A DNA stretch of 64,000 nt, from positions 648,993-712,992 of the forward strand of contig NZ_JACOQL010000003.1 of NCBI RefSeq assembly GCF_014490725.1, written 5' to 3'. Position numbers and translations under genes: made by a program. Under the pieces are notes generated by a model. The model worked only from the letters and a program-made list of their open reading frames with translations. It was not told where the DNA came from and did no database searches. This DNA comes from Paracoccus amoyensis. GTDB taxonomy: Bacteria; Pseudomonadota; Alphaproteobacteria; Rhodobacterales; Rhodobacteraceae. Shown here in pieces: positions 43,045 through 51,966 of this stretch (positions within the stretch are counted from its first letter, which is position 1; every line of letters starts with the position of its first letter).

Positions 43045-44708
43045 ATTGGTGTCGATCTGCGCGATGCCTCGATCGATGACCAGGTCCGCAGCTGCCGCGA
43101 TTATGCGGAACGCCAGGGCGTAGAGATCGTCGAGATCTATTCCGATCGCGCCGTATCGCGCGCCAGCCTGATGCGCTCCGGCATCCAGAAGCTGATGCGT
43201 GACGCCCAGGTCAGGCAGTTTACCCTGGTGGTTTCGGAAGCCCTGGACCGGCTCAGCCGGAACCAGGCGGATATTGCCACGATCTACCAGAACCTGCAGT
43301 TCCAGGGGGTCGCGATCGAGACGATCAGCGAGGGGCAGATCTCGGAGATGCATATCGGGCTCAAGGGCACGATGAATGCGCTGTTTCTGAAGGATCTCGC
43401 AAACAAGACCCGTCGTGGCCTGAAGGGACGCGCGCTGGCTGGCAAATCGGCCGGCGGCCTGACCTATGGCGACAAGGCCGTCGTCAAGCTCAGTGCCGAA
43501 GGCGAGCCCATCCGGGGTGACCGGCAGGTCGATCCGGCACAGGCCAAGGTCGTGTGCCGGATCTTCAGCGACTACGCGAAGGGGATTTCGCCGAAGAAGA
43601 TCGCCGAGCAGTTGAACCTCGAGGGTGTTCCCGGCCCGTCCGGAAAGCACTGGGGCACGTCGACAATTCACGGCAATCGCGAACGCGGCACCGGCATCCT
43701 GAACAATGAGCTCTATATCGGTCGCCAGATCTGGAACCGGCTCCAATATGTGAAGGATCCGCAAACCAGCAAACGCATCTCGCGGCTGAACCCGGAAAGT
43801 GAATGGGTCATCACCGAGGTGCCGGATCTGCGCATCATCGAGGATCAGCTCTGGGACAGCGTCCGCACCCGGCAGGGTAAGCAGAAGGTGAAGAACACCG
43901 ATGCCGAGATCTGGGATCGGCGCCGCCCGAAGTTCCTGTTCTCGGGACTGATGCAATGTGGCTGCTGCGGCGCTGGATTCTCGAAGATCTCCAAGGACGC
44001 CTTTGGCTGCTCGGCCGCCCGCAACAAGGGACCGGCCGTCTGCACCAACATGCGCGCGATCAAGCGCGAAGACCTGGATGCCCGGGTCCTGACCGCGCTG
44101 GAACAGAACCTGATGGACCCAGAGGCGGTGGCGATCTTCTGCGAAGAATATGCCGCCGAACGCAACCGGCTGCAGGCAGAGGCCCATGCCGGACGCGGCG
44201 AGTTGGAGAAGGAATTGCGCCAGGTCACTGGCGACCACGAGAAGCTGGTCAATGCCATCATCGCCGGCGTGCCGGCCGAGCATGTCAAGGACCGGATGAT
44301 CGCGCTTGATGCGCGCAGAAGGGAGATCGGGTCGATGCTCGCGACGGCCCCTGCGGCCGATCCGCTGCGCATTCATCCCTCCATGGCGCATACCTATCGC
44401 GACCGGGTGGGCGCGTTGATCCGGGGGTGTCGGATGCCGACGGAATGGAGGAGGCGAAGGAAGCATTGCGCGCACTGGTCGAGCGGATCGTGCTGCGGCC
44501 CGACCCGGAGGGCGACGGTCTGATGATCGAGTTGCAGGGCGCGCTGGCGGGCCTCTTGCGCCTGGCGACGGGCCAGCCGCTACGGGAGATCACCCGGCGT
44601 GCGAACAGCAAAAAGGCCTCGGGCGGATGCACCGAGGCTTTTGATAAGATTGGCGAATTAGTGTTGGTTGCGGGGACAGGATTTGAACCTGTGACCTTCA
44701 GGTTATGA
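43045..44708 (+). pseudogene. Large serine recombinase, N-terminally cut and frameshifted
   Basis: The frame is open from 43045 (DASIDDQVRSCRDYAERQGV, then EIVEIYSDRAVSRASLMRSG), with no start codon or catalytic Ser segment (YxRxSxxxQ) before it; a stop lies at 43042. The recombinase domain (KGISPKKIAEQLNLEGVPGP), zinc ribbon (LMQCGCCGAGF, then GCSAARNKGPAVC) and coiled coil follow. Near 44423-44427 a five-G run shifts the frame; the other frame continues SDADGMEEAKEALRALVERI to the stop at 44708. The tail GTGFEPVTFRL is encoded by a tRNA 3' end. Confidence 0.8.
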
Positions 44709-44711
44709 GCC
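44665..44711 (-). tRNA. 3' half of initiator tRNA-fMet (CAT), attachment-site copy
   Basis: On the minus strand this reads GGCTCATAACCTGAAGGTCA, then CAGGTTCAAATCCTGTCCCC and GCAACCA: anticodon CAT, variable loop, T arm and acceptor 3' strand with encoded CCA. The match to alphaproteobacterial tRNA-fMet 3' halves is very close. The D arm and 5' strand are absent, so this is an integration scar (att), not a working gene. It lies within the last codons of the recombinase frame. Confidence 0.75.
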
Positions 44712-45167
44712 CATAGCCCCGAAATTTCAACAACTTAGCAATATCAATAGTTTACGCGATAAATCTTTGATTTAACACAGTTTCCTTCCCCGCACCAAGC
44801 AGCATTGGCACGGATTCACGCGCAAAACGGGCGCGAATCCCGCAGTCGCAGGTTGATGTGGCGTTGATGTAGTCCGGAGCCCGGCCCGCCATCAATGATC
44901 GGAAACCAGCGAGAACTTTGTTTGGAACGCCTGCATGTTGACGCTGAGCAAAGTGTGCGCTTGGGTTCAGACGTACACTGCGCCGCACACGGACTGGTAG
45001 GATGCGGGACGAGTTGGGCGAGCGGCAATTACCACCTTGAGAAACTGAACGACAGCCATCGACCCGGTCGCCGAACCCTTCTAGCCGTCGTCCGTGATGG
45101 CCTGCCTAGTGTACATCGCCTAGCAATTATACATGTCTTAGCTTAAACCGTAGAGTGACAGTTATCT
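44712..45167. other. Gap next to the tRNA scar
   Basis: About 455 bases with AT-rich parts at 44720-44770 and 45100-45170. Short open frames only, no ribosome sites or motifs. It probably contains the promoter of the two-gene unit that follows. Confidence 0.35.
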
Positions 45168-45653
45168 TTGAATGAGATAAGCAAACACTGCGCGCTCAAA
45201 TTTGAGGATGTAAAAGTTTTGACCACCTCCATCGACGACGCCAACGACGTTAAGGATTTCTTGCGACAGCGTGCGCAGGAAACATGGGACGAGAGGCAAA
45301 TTCCCTACTATCTGAGCCTTGTAGCTATCGATTTGAAACAGAAGGGTGTGGACTATCGCACGTTCACAGGGCCACTTCGACTCGCGCAATGGCTGACTAG
45401 AGAAGACATTCCAGACACAAAGCTCGTTGCCCATCCAACAGTTAAGGCAAAGGTAGGACTTATTCCTGCTGGCGTCGATTTTGACTTCTCGAGCGAACCG
45501 GCGGCTGATCAAATCCATTCTCGATCGCGCCCTAGCGACCGGCGAGGACAAGAACTGATAAAGTTTGTCGATTCCTTAGCAGCAATGCCGGAAACCGCTT
45601 CGGCAGAATTGTCGGTACCCGCAAAGGTTCTCATAGCTCTTCTCAGAAGCTGA
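45168..45653 (+). CDS. Unknown protein, first gene of an AT-rich pair
   Basis: A 161-residue frame with a TTG start at 45168; a later TTG near 45219 is possible. I do not recognise the family. Residues about 25-110 look like a compact domain (DVKDFLRQRAQETWDERQIP, YYLSLVAIDLKQKGVDYRTF, TGPLRLAQWL, KLVAHPTVKAKVGLIPAGVD), suggestive of a winged-helix-like fold, followed by a charged tail. Base composition is clearly more AT-rich than the chromosome. It stops 2 bases before the next gene starts, so they are translationally coupled. The pair lies beside a tRNA-associated recombinase. Confidence 0.6.
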   Translation: MNEISKHCALKFEDVKVLTTSIDDANDVKDFLRQRAQETWDERQIPYYLSLVAIDLKQKGVDYRTFTGPLRLAQWLTREDIPDTKLVAHPTVKAKVGLIPAGVDFDFSSEPAADQIHSRSRPSDRRGQELIKFVDSLAAMPETASAELSVPAKVLIALLRS

Positions 45654-45655
45654 TC

Positions 45656-46480
45656 ATGCTTGTCGTTGTATTTGTAACCGCTGAATCTGCGGTACTTGAA
45701 GCTGTGGCGTCGAAAAAGACTTCTCTCGTGCCTGCGGATCTACGCGCAAATGGTTTCTCGGCACTTGGCGTCCACAACTTAGTTTTGACCGCTTTTGACA
45801 CGAATAAAAGCAAAAGCATAAACGATTTCGTAGATTGGCTAAGATGGGAAGATGCGTCGGGGGTCATTGTTATTTCGGATGAAAGCATGCCGAGCTTGGC
45901 GGAAAATCTTGGTGACCACTTCAGCGTTCACCTTTTCGAAGCCCCGTCAAATAGTAAGAACGTTGACAACGTGATCACCTCGGTGCTGGCGAAGTGCTTA
46001 CGCGCCTTCAGATTTTTCGCAAAACGCTTCACCGACAAAAAATACCAGCAGATTTTTCGGCTACCGCTCAGAAATTTCGATGCCCCTGAAATTGTTGAGA
46101 TGCGCAAAATCTGTCGCGATATGACTCAACGCAACTACGGCCGTGAGATAGACGCGCTGTTGAAAGACATGCGCAAGCGACAAAAGCCCAAGAAGGCTTC
46201 TGCCTATCCGGAGGTCTACCTTGTCGATGATAAGGACAAACACTTCAAATTGGGACCGGAACGCCACGCGCAGGCAGAAACAAGTATGCCGCCACATAAT
46301 GCAATTTGTGTGGTCTCAAATAACATGCGCTTCGGGCATAGGTTTGATGGATCAACCCATTACAATGTTAGTCGCGATAAAAACGTGTCTATGAAGGGTA
46401 TCTACGAGGATTGTCACGGAATACTCCGTGAGCACGGGAAAAATTCCCACCTCAATATGTTTACTAGCGACTTTTTCTGA
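45656..46480 (+). CDS. Unknown protein, second gene of an AT-rich pair
   Basis: A 274-residue protein of no family I recognise. The N-terminal 110 residues alternate strands and helices (MLVVVFVTAESAVLEAVASK, LGVHNLVLTAFDTNKSKSIN, ASGVIVISDESMPSLAENLG), like a Rossmann-type fold. The C-terminal half is basic (LLKDMRKRQKPKKASAYPEV) and ends with a His/Asp/Asn-rich segment (GPERHAQAET, MPPHNAICVVSNNMRFGHRF) that could be a metal or nuclease site. AT-rich and coupled to the gene before it. Its setting suggests cargo of a mobile element, perhaps defence. Confidence 0.65.
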   Translation: MLVVVFVTAESAVLEAVASKKTSLVPADLRANGFSALGVHNLVLTAFDTNKSKSINDFVDWLRWEDASGVIVISDESMPSLAENLGDHFSVHLFEAPSNSKNVDNVITSVLAKCLRAFRFFAKRFTDKKYQQIFRLPLRNFDAPEIVEMRKICRDMTQRNYGREIDALLKDMRKRQKPKKASAYPEVYLVDDKDKHFKLGPERHAQAETSMPPHNAICVVSNNMRFGHRFDGSTHYNVSRDKNVSMKGIYEDCHGILREHGKNSHLNMFTSDFF

Positions 46481-46959
46481 AAGTGGCATCAGGGAGTACA
46501 GTGTAGCTCCCTTAAATGCGTCTATGATGCTCTCTCACCGAAAGCGGTCTGAGTGGATCAAGGGCTAACCCTAATTTTTCGACTCATCCGTACAATCGCA
46601 TGGCGCTTTCAGGCTCGGGGCTCTCAAAGCGCATGTAGGCTCGATAGATAGGAGTAGATTTAGGATTTGAGCCTCTAGAAGTCAATCGCAAACCGACGCG
46701 CCGTCGGCCTAGCACTAGGGGAGAACCACGTCTCTAGGCCTACTAAGCATGTCAGCCTGCATCGCGATTCAGTCGTCATTCCTTCCTTGAGGGCGCTACC
46801 AAACCTACAGGGCAAACTCAAAAGAGCATCCTTTCGGTTTGCACGCCGCGATTGACAAGTATGGCTCCGCAACCCGGCTTTCGCTGCGTCGATCATGAGC
46901 GGCCGGTTAGGAGTGATTGCGCTGACTTCAAAGTCCTAGGTGGCAAACGTCTGCGACCG
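46481..46959. other. Gap without a gene
   Basis: About 480 bases between the AT-rich pair and the convergent 444-residue gene. No open frame with support and no clear terminator. Composition changes from AT-rich to GC-rich across it, so it probably holds a boundary of inserted DNA. Confidence 0.35.
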
Positions 46960-48294
46960 TCATTTCCGCAGTTCCTTCAGCCCCAGTTCATCCCACATCC
47001 AGCCGAAATCATATTCCGCAACCGGACTGTCCGGATAGCGATCACGTCCGCCCTCCAGATATTCCAGCCAATCGACCACCTTCGCTCGACCGACGGCAGT
47101 GCGAGTGGACGCACGCGGCGTCTTGCCGCCGAGGGCGGGGATCGGCGCATCCAGCGTTTCGCGGTAATGCCGATCCAGATCTTCGTGCGTGACTTTCGGG
47201 GTATTTTCCGGCGGGATTTCGTCTGATGCGACCAGCGGCTGGATCGGGCGATACTCGCCGCGCATCTGATCCATCGTGCGCCTGATCGTAATCGAGCCCG
47301 TCAGCAACTCGCCACAGGCCGCCGTCACCAGCGCGTCGACGTGTGCAGCGCGCGCGGCCGAATTCACATCGACGATCAACGTCCGCTCCGTCAGCTCCAG
47401 CGTTCCCATCACCGTGGCGCCATCGATCTCGTTGTCCATGATCATACCTCCCGCCGACCCTCCGACGGGGCCCTTGTGAACCCTGAGCCAGTTCCAGAGG
47501 TTCGGCCCATCCGGTTTGAAACCGTCAACGCGGCCAAGCTGTTCGGCCACGTCCTTCTGCGTCACGCCGTCGGCCAGGGGAAAACGCAGATCATGGAACA
47601 GCACGTCGTCGCCGTCTGTGTTGAAAATGACCGCCTCGACGGGTTTTTCGGCGAGATCAAGCTCGGTAAACAGCCAGGCCGAGGTGAAGACCGGCGCGCA
47701 GAGCATCAGCTGATCCCGCGTAAGGCGCGGCAGGTCGTACGTGTCCAGTTCCAGCGCGTCACGCAGCCTGTGGAACAGCAATTTCACCGCCTCTGCTCGG
47801 AAAGCCAGTAACGCGCCCGCGATGACATGATGATCGCCTTTGGGCATCAGCCGCGTCGCGATCCGGCTGCCTTGCTGCAGATTGCGGTCGGTCGCCCGCA
47901 CGGTGACGGGTTCTGCCGGTCCCAGCACATCCCGCAGCACCATCGAGACACCAGGCTGAACTTCATCGACCTCATAGAGGCTGATCGGCGTGTCGCGCAA
48001 AGCCGTCAGGTAATCCCGGTTCCGGACAGTGTCCCTCCAGTTGCGGCTCGTCAGATAGTGATCGACGATATTGCCGTCCTCATAGTGGCGCGACAGGAAA
48101 TCCTCGAAACCGCAATCCCAAAGGGCGACTTTCCATTGACCGCCCAGCACCTCGATCAGGCTCAGGAAATCGATCCCGAAGTCTTCCAGCGTCGACCGGA
48201 TGTGTTCGGCCGTGACTTCCTTCATGCGGTCAGCCCAGACACCCTTCTCTCCGATAAAGCCCATCAGATCGGACATGTCGCTGCGCTTGGTCAT
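46960..48294 (-). CDS. Unknown 444-residue protein with a GGKTPR C-terminal module
   Basis: Start 48294 is set by GGGAGA upstream; an upstream extension has no support. No enzyme motif is evident in the first 350 residues (for example FGIDFLSLIEVLGGQWKVAL and LAFRAEAVKLLFHRLRDALE). The end, IPALGGKTPRASTRTAVGRA and KVVDWLEYLEGG, is a short module I have seen at the C-terminus of diverse bacterial proteins next to SEC-C-like domains. The central part (GTLELTERTLIVDVNSAARA) may be a beta-rich fold. Function unknown. It borders the integrase-containing element. Confidence 0.65.
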   Translation of the reverse strand: MTKRSDMSDLMGFIGEKGVWADRMKEVTAEHIRSTLEDFGIDFLSLIEVLGGQWKVALWDCGFEDFLSRHYEDGNIVDHYLTSRNWRDTVRNRDYLTALRDTPISLYEVDEVQPGVSMVLRDVLGPAEPVTVRATDRNLQQGSRIATRLMPKGDHHVIAGALLAFRAEAVKLLFHRLRDALELDTYDLPRLTRDQLMLCAPVFTSAWLFTELDLAEKPVEAVIFNTDGDDVLFHDLRFPLADGVTQKDVAEQLGRVDGFKPDGPNLWNWLRVHKGPVGGSAGGMIMDNEIDGATVMGTLELTERTLIVDVNSAARAAHVDALVTAACGELLTGSITIRRTMDQMRGEYRPIQPLVASDEIPPENTPKVTHEDLDRHYRETLDAPIPALGGKTPRASTRTAVGRAKVVDWLEYLEGGRDRYPDSPVAEYDFGWMWDELGLKELRK

Positions 48295-48636
48295 GATATT
48301 CTCCCGGGAATTTTGTTGACCGGTTTCTATCCCCGGAACCGTGCTGAACGCCACCTCCGAACGACGTCGCGGCAGCATCCGCGTGTTTGCAAGTTAACGC
48401 GTGTTCTTGACTTGTTCCCATCGACCGAACGGTGCACAACGACGCGCAAGAGGAGAATCAAGCTCAACCACAAGCATAGCAGCCTCATCGGAATATAGCT
48501 CAGGGACAGGCGATCGGGCGCAAGGAAGCGCCCTGCCCTTATTGCCGCCAATTCCACTTCCCCCCGCACCCTCGGGCGCGGGCTGCACCGGGTTTGAGCG
48601 ACGGCAATCCTCTGCAGAAACGGAGAGGATAAGACC
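48295..48636. other. Divergent promoter region
   Basis: About 340 bases. It holds a possible -35 TTGACT (48407-48412) and a small hairpin GGGCGC/GCGCCC at 48516-48533. No gene supported. Confidence 0.35.
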
Positions 48637-49236
48637 ATGGCCCTGCCGCCGCGCACGCATTACACCCTGCATGAAGTCACTGCCCGCTGGGGCTGCAACA
48701 TCGCCGATATCGCGGGATGGGCGGATGCGGGCCGCTTCAGGATTTTGACCGGGATCGCGGTGGTGCATTGCGGCAGCGAAACAGTGGCAGGGAAGGTGGT
48801 TCTGTCGCCAATGGAACTGCTGCCGCTCTTCCGCCGTTGCGGCACCGGCCCGACGGAAGGTGTCATGCGACGCATCCGGCCCGTCGACCGGGAAGACTGG
48901 CTGCTGATCACGGATCCGGTGGGCGGGATCACGGTGGCAATTGCCGACATGCTGATCCTGGCCGAGGAGGTGCACGCCTTCGAGGACGAGAACGATATGG
49001 TGCGCCGGGTCGCATCCGGACCGGGCGCGGCGACGCCCTATGACTGGGAAGGCATGAACGTCGCCCTGATCCTGCGCATTCATGACGATGGCCTGCCCGC
49101 GACGCAGGCAGAGTTAGTCGCCGAGATGCAGGATTGGTTCGCAAACCGGTCGAACGGTGACAGAATCCCCGACGGCCGCAGCATTCGGAGGCGGATCACG
49201 CCGGTGTGGAAAGCCCTGCGGCGCGAGGATGAGTAA
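48637..49236 (+). CDS. Unknown HTH-like protein next to the integrase
   Basis: A 199-residue protein. The N-terminus (YTLHEVTARWGCNIADIAGW, then ADAGRFRILTG) resembles a MerR/excisionase-type helix-turn-helix that reads a phage or island site. The rest is acidic (IADMLILAEEVHAFEDENDM) and the end is basic (SIRRRITPVWKALRRE). It is convergent with the integrase gene, 24 bases apart, so it may be a regulator of the element. AAACGGAGAGG lies upstream. Confidence 0.55.
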   Translation: MALPPRTHYTLHEVTARWGCNIADIAGWADAGRFRILTGIAVVHCGSETVAGKVVLSPMELLPLFRRCGTGPTEGVMRRIRPVDREDWLLITDPVGGITVAIADMLILAEEVHAFEDENDMVRRVASGPGAATPYDWEGMNVALILRIHDDGLPATQAELVAEMQDWFANRSNGDRIPDGRSIRRRITPVWKALRREDE

Positions 49237-49260
49237 AGGACCGGGGCGGCGCTCGGCCGG

Positions 49261-50526
49261 TCAGGCAGACTGGTGTTTCACAGTTGCCTCGGCATCGTGC
49301 ACCAGCCGGGGCTTTGGCCGGAAGGCGCTGGCCACGGCATCGACCCCTGCGCGGAGCGGCGAATCCATCAGATGGGCATAGCGCAGCGTGGTCTGCATCT
49401 GACTGTGGCCGAGCAATTTGCCGATCATCTCCAGCGAGGCCCCGCCGCTGACCAGAAGCGAGGCGAAGGTGTGGCGCAGATCGTGGATGCGCACGTCCTC
49501 CAACCCACAGTCCTTCTGCACCCGCGCCCAGAAGCGGCGGACCTCCTGCACCGGCTGGCCGGGCGTGTCGCCGGGAAAGAGCCATGGCACCCCATTCGGC
49601 ACCAGCATCAGCCGCTGCCGCACGATGGCGGCGGTCTCGTCCGAGATCGGCACCCGATGGGCGCGGCGCTGTTTGGTCATGGCAGGCGGTTTCGACCAGC
49701 TCATCTGTTCGAGATTGAACTGTTCGAACCGGGCCTGCCGCACCTCGCCGAGGCGAGCCCCGGTCAGCATGCAGAGCCGGATGATATCGGCCGCGCGCCG
49801 GTCCTCGGCCGCATCCAGCGCGGCAGCCAGTTTGGCGATCTCTTCCTTTGACAGAAAGCGCTCGCGCGGCGTTTCCATGCGGCGATGGAAGCGCTGGGCG
49901 GGATTGTCTTCGCACCAGCCCCATTGCACCGCCAGCGTGAACATCTTTCGAATGATCTCTCCGACCCGGTTGGCGCGGACCGGCGTGGGTTTTGCGCCCT
50001 GCAGCTTGCGCGCCCGGTTGTTCGGCTTCGCCTTGTGCGGCCTTGCCCGACCCTCGGCGATCTGCGTCAGCAACCTGTCCACATCGCTCTGGGTGATGTC
50101 CACCACCAGCTTCCTACCCCAGACCGGGGCGACCAGCTTCGCCATGACCGAGCGCTGGTCTGCCTGACTGCGTTCCGACAGTTTCGGCAGATGCTCGGCG
50201 CAGTAGCGTTCGATCAGATCGTCGACGCGCGGCGCTTCGCGCTTTTCCTCGCGCAGGGCCAGCGGATCGGCCCCGGCATCGATTTCGCGCCGGAGTTCAC
50301 GGGCACGTTCCCGCGCCGCCGAGACCGACCAGTCGGGCCAGCGTCCGAAGGTCATCCGGCGCTGGCGACCGGCATGGCGGTAATCCAGCGTGAAGGCGCG
50401 CCCGCCACCGCGATAGATGCAGACCGCGAAGCCGCGCATCTCGCTGTCAAAAATCTGGTAATCGCGCCCCGGCACGGGTTCGACCTCGCGCAGAATCTTT
50501 TCGGTCAGCTTGATGCGTTCGGGCAT
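49261..50526 (-). CDS. int: Tyrosine recombinase (phage-type integrase)
   Basis: A 421-residue site-specific integrase. The N-terminal arm-binding domain (DUF4102 type, FDSEMRGFAVCIYRGGGRAF) precedes the core-binding domain and the catalytic domain. Catalytic residues are visible: Arg in MLTGARLGEVRQ, His-x-x-Arg in IHDLRHTFASLL, His in KLLGHSQMQTT and Tyr in LRYAHLM. All appear intact. It would move the element whose genes follow on the plus strand. A 45-codon fragment of a related integrase lies at 10799-10939. Confidence 0.9.
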   Translation of the reverse strand: MPERIKLTEKILREVEPVPGRDYQIFDSEMRGFAVCIYRGGGRAFTLDYRHAGRQRRMTFGRWPDWSVSAARERARELRREIDAGADPLALREEKREAPRVDDLIERYCAEHLPKLSERSQADQRSVMAKLVAPVWGRKLVVDITQSDVDRLLTQIAEGRARPHKAKPNNRARKLQGAKPTPVRANRVGEIIRKMFTLAVQWGWCEDNPAQRFHRRMETPRERFLSKEEIAKLAAALDAAEDRRAADIIRLCMLTGARLGEVRQARFEQFNLEQMSWSKPPAMTKQRRAHRVPISDETAAIVRQRLMLVPNGVPWLFPGDTPGQPVQEVRRFWARVQKDCGLEDVRIHDLRHTFASLLVSGGASLEMIGKLLGHSQMQTTLRYAHLMDSPLRAGVDAVASAFRPKPRLVHDAEATVKHQSA

Positions 50527-50599
50527 GGTCGTTCGGTCCTTCTGGCATCCGACATGAGGCGTGGTTCTGCGGCTCTATCAAGCCAAGCATGGGAACCTG

Positions 50600-50663
50600 G
50601 GTGGCAGCGAGGCGGAGAGTGGCATAAACGTCGCCATACTCGCGCCACCCCTTGTTTTGCTGG
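50600..50663. repeat. Long imperfect inverted repeat, left arm
   Basis: 64 bases starting GGTGGCAGCGAGGCGGAG and ending CCTTGTTTTGCTGG. Its reverse complement is found, about 80 percent matched and without gaps, at 50969-51032. It lies upstream of the integrase gene in a noncoding block, and could be recombinase accessory sites, a replication origin or a transposon-like remnant. Confidence 0.65.
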
Positions 50664-50968
50664 GCTTTCTACGATCAGGCGGGCACTTGACCCGGTGCGA
50701 TGTCCCGGCCCGATCTCAGGCTCATCATCGGAATCGCCAACAATAGCGGGCGTTTTCGCGGGATCGGCAGACCCGGCTTTGTAAATCCCGAATGATTTCA
50801 ATGGGTGGCGCGGTGCCCTGCCGGGTGCCACCCCCCCTTTGCCCATCAATGCCGGTCAATGCCGACATTTCCGGCGGTTCGCTGGTGCTTGCCGCCTTGG
50901 GGTCAATCCGGGGGTGATCGGTGGCAGTTGCCTCCCTGCCCCGCTTCGCCAAGCAAAGCGCCACAAAG
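50664..50968. other. Noncoding block enclosed by the inverted repeat
   Basis: About 305 bases with no supported gene. It contains a further GGGTGGCGCGGTGCCCTGCC / GGGTGCCACCCCCCC hairpin-like stretch near 50798-50835 and several GTGGC/GCCAC repeats. The repetition suggests a regulatory or attP-type site for the integrase. Confidence 0.4.
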
Positions 50969-51032
50969 CCAGCAAAACATGGGGTGGCACGCCTGTGGCA
51001 TTCTTTGCGCCACCCTCCGCCTCGCCGCCACC
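50969..51032. repeat. Long imperfect inverted repeat, right arm
   Basis: 64 bases beginning CCAGCAAAACATGG and ending CTCGCCGCCACC, the inverted partner of 50600-50663. It ends about 50 bases before the HTH/excisionase gene. Confidence 0.65.
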
Positions 51033-51080
51033 CCTCGGCATCTGCGCTCAATCGCCTCCACAGCAATGATGGAGACCCCG

Positions 51081-51338
51081 ATGCCGCATCTCGGATCGAT
51101 GCCGGAACCGACCGCAAAACCCCGCACCCTGATGGCCGGCTGGATCAGCCGCCTCGATCTCGCCATGGAACTCGGCCTTTCGGTCGATACCCTGCGCCGC
51201 TGGGAAGCCCAGCGGATGGGCCCGCCCTGCGTCCGCGCTGGCCGAAAGGTCTATTATCGCCGCGCCGCCGTCGAGGACTGGCTGGAAGAGCAGGAACAGG
51301 CCGCCCCGCGCCGCCGCCGCGCCGGAGGCCGCCGCTGA
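51081..51338 (+). CDS. Small HTH protein, excisionase-like
   Basis: An 85-residue protein with a MerR/excisionase-type winged helix: ISRLDLAMELGLSVDTLRRW, then GPPCVRAGRKVYYRRAAVED. Start 51081 was chosen since GATGGAG lies 6 bases before it; ATG 51069 is also in frame. It is the first gene of a tightly overlapping plus-strand operon (TGATG junction with the next). Likely controls excision or early gene expression. Confidence 0.75.
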   Translation: MPHLGSMPEPTAKPRTLMAGWISRLDLAMELGLSVDTLRRWEAQRMGPPCVRAGRKVYYRRAAVEDWLEEQEQAAPRRRRAGGRR

Positions 51339-51574
51339 TGACCGACCTGATCCATGCGCCCGACTGGTCCGCCGATCGCGTCGCCGAGGCAAGGGCTGTC
51401 ATTGCCGATGCCGCCCATCACAGCGACCGCCTCGTGACCATCGCCTGCGAAGTTCTGGCCCGCCATGGCGCGACCGAGGAAGAGCGCGAAGAGGCAAAGC
51501 TGCTGCGCCTGATCGTCGATGCCCGGCGGCCGGTCCGCGCCCGGCGCAATGATGGTGACGAGGTACAACCATGA
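51338..51574 (+). CDS. Small phage-type protein of unknown function
   Basis: A 78-residue helical, charged protein (ADRVAEARAVIADAAHHSDR, then ATEEEREEAKLLRLIVDARR). No family recognised. Joined to its neighbours by overlapping start and stop codons, so it belongs to the early operon of the element. Confidence 0.65.
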   Translation: MTDLIHAPDWSADRVAEARAVIADAAHHSDRLVTIACEVLARHGATEEEREEAKLLRLIVDARRPVRARRNDGDEVQP

Positions 51575-51966
51575 AGCGCCGCGGCACCCCCGAAGCCGAT
51601 CTGCAGCGCGCCGTGGTCCGCAGCCTGCGCCAGATCCTGCCCCGCACCGCCATCATCCATCACTGCGCCAACGAGGTCACGGAACCCGGACCGCGCGGCG
51701 CGAAGCGTCAGGCGATCCTCGTCGGCATGGGCGTTCATGCCGGTTTCGCCGATCTGATGATCCTCTGCGATGGCCGCGTGCTGTTTCTGGAGCTGAAAGC
51801 CCCGAAGGGGCGGTTGCGACCGACGCAGGAGGCGTTCCGCGACGCCGTGATGGCGCAGGGTTTCGGCTGGGCGCTGGTCCGGTCCCTCGACGATGCACTG
51901 GGTGCGCTGGCCGATCACGGGTTTTCCACCCGCATTGCAGCCCCGGCCCGGAGGGTCGCGCCATGA
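51571..51966 (+). CDS. VRR-NUC domain nuclease
   Basis: A 131-residue stand-alone VRR-NUC protein of the PD-(D/E)xK superfamily. The active site segments are visible: GVHAGFADLMILCDGRVLFL, then ELKAPKGRLRPTQEAF, giving D-x(n)-E-x-K. Such small proteins occur in phage replication modules, where they likely process DNA junctions. Starts with ATGA overlap at 51571 and ends with ATGA overlap at 51963. Confidence 0.85.
   Translation: MKRRGTPEADLQRAVVRSLRQILPRTAIIHHCANEVTEPGPRGAKRQAILVGMGVHAGFADLMILCDGRVLFLELKAPKGRLRPTQEAFRDAVMAQGFGWALVRSLDDALGALADHGFSTRIAAPARRVAP

Noticed and set aside
42442..44475. 677-codon minus-strand open frame opposite the recombinase and IS copy
   Set aside because: The plus strand shows recombinase and transposase motifs; this frame has none.
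44640..44711. Complete tRNA gene
   Set aside because: Only the anticodon-to-CCA half is present; upstream bases do not form the D arm, anticodon 5' strand or acceptor 5' strand.
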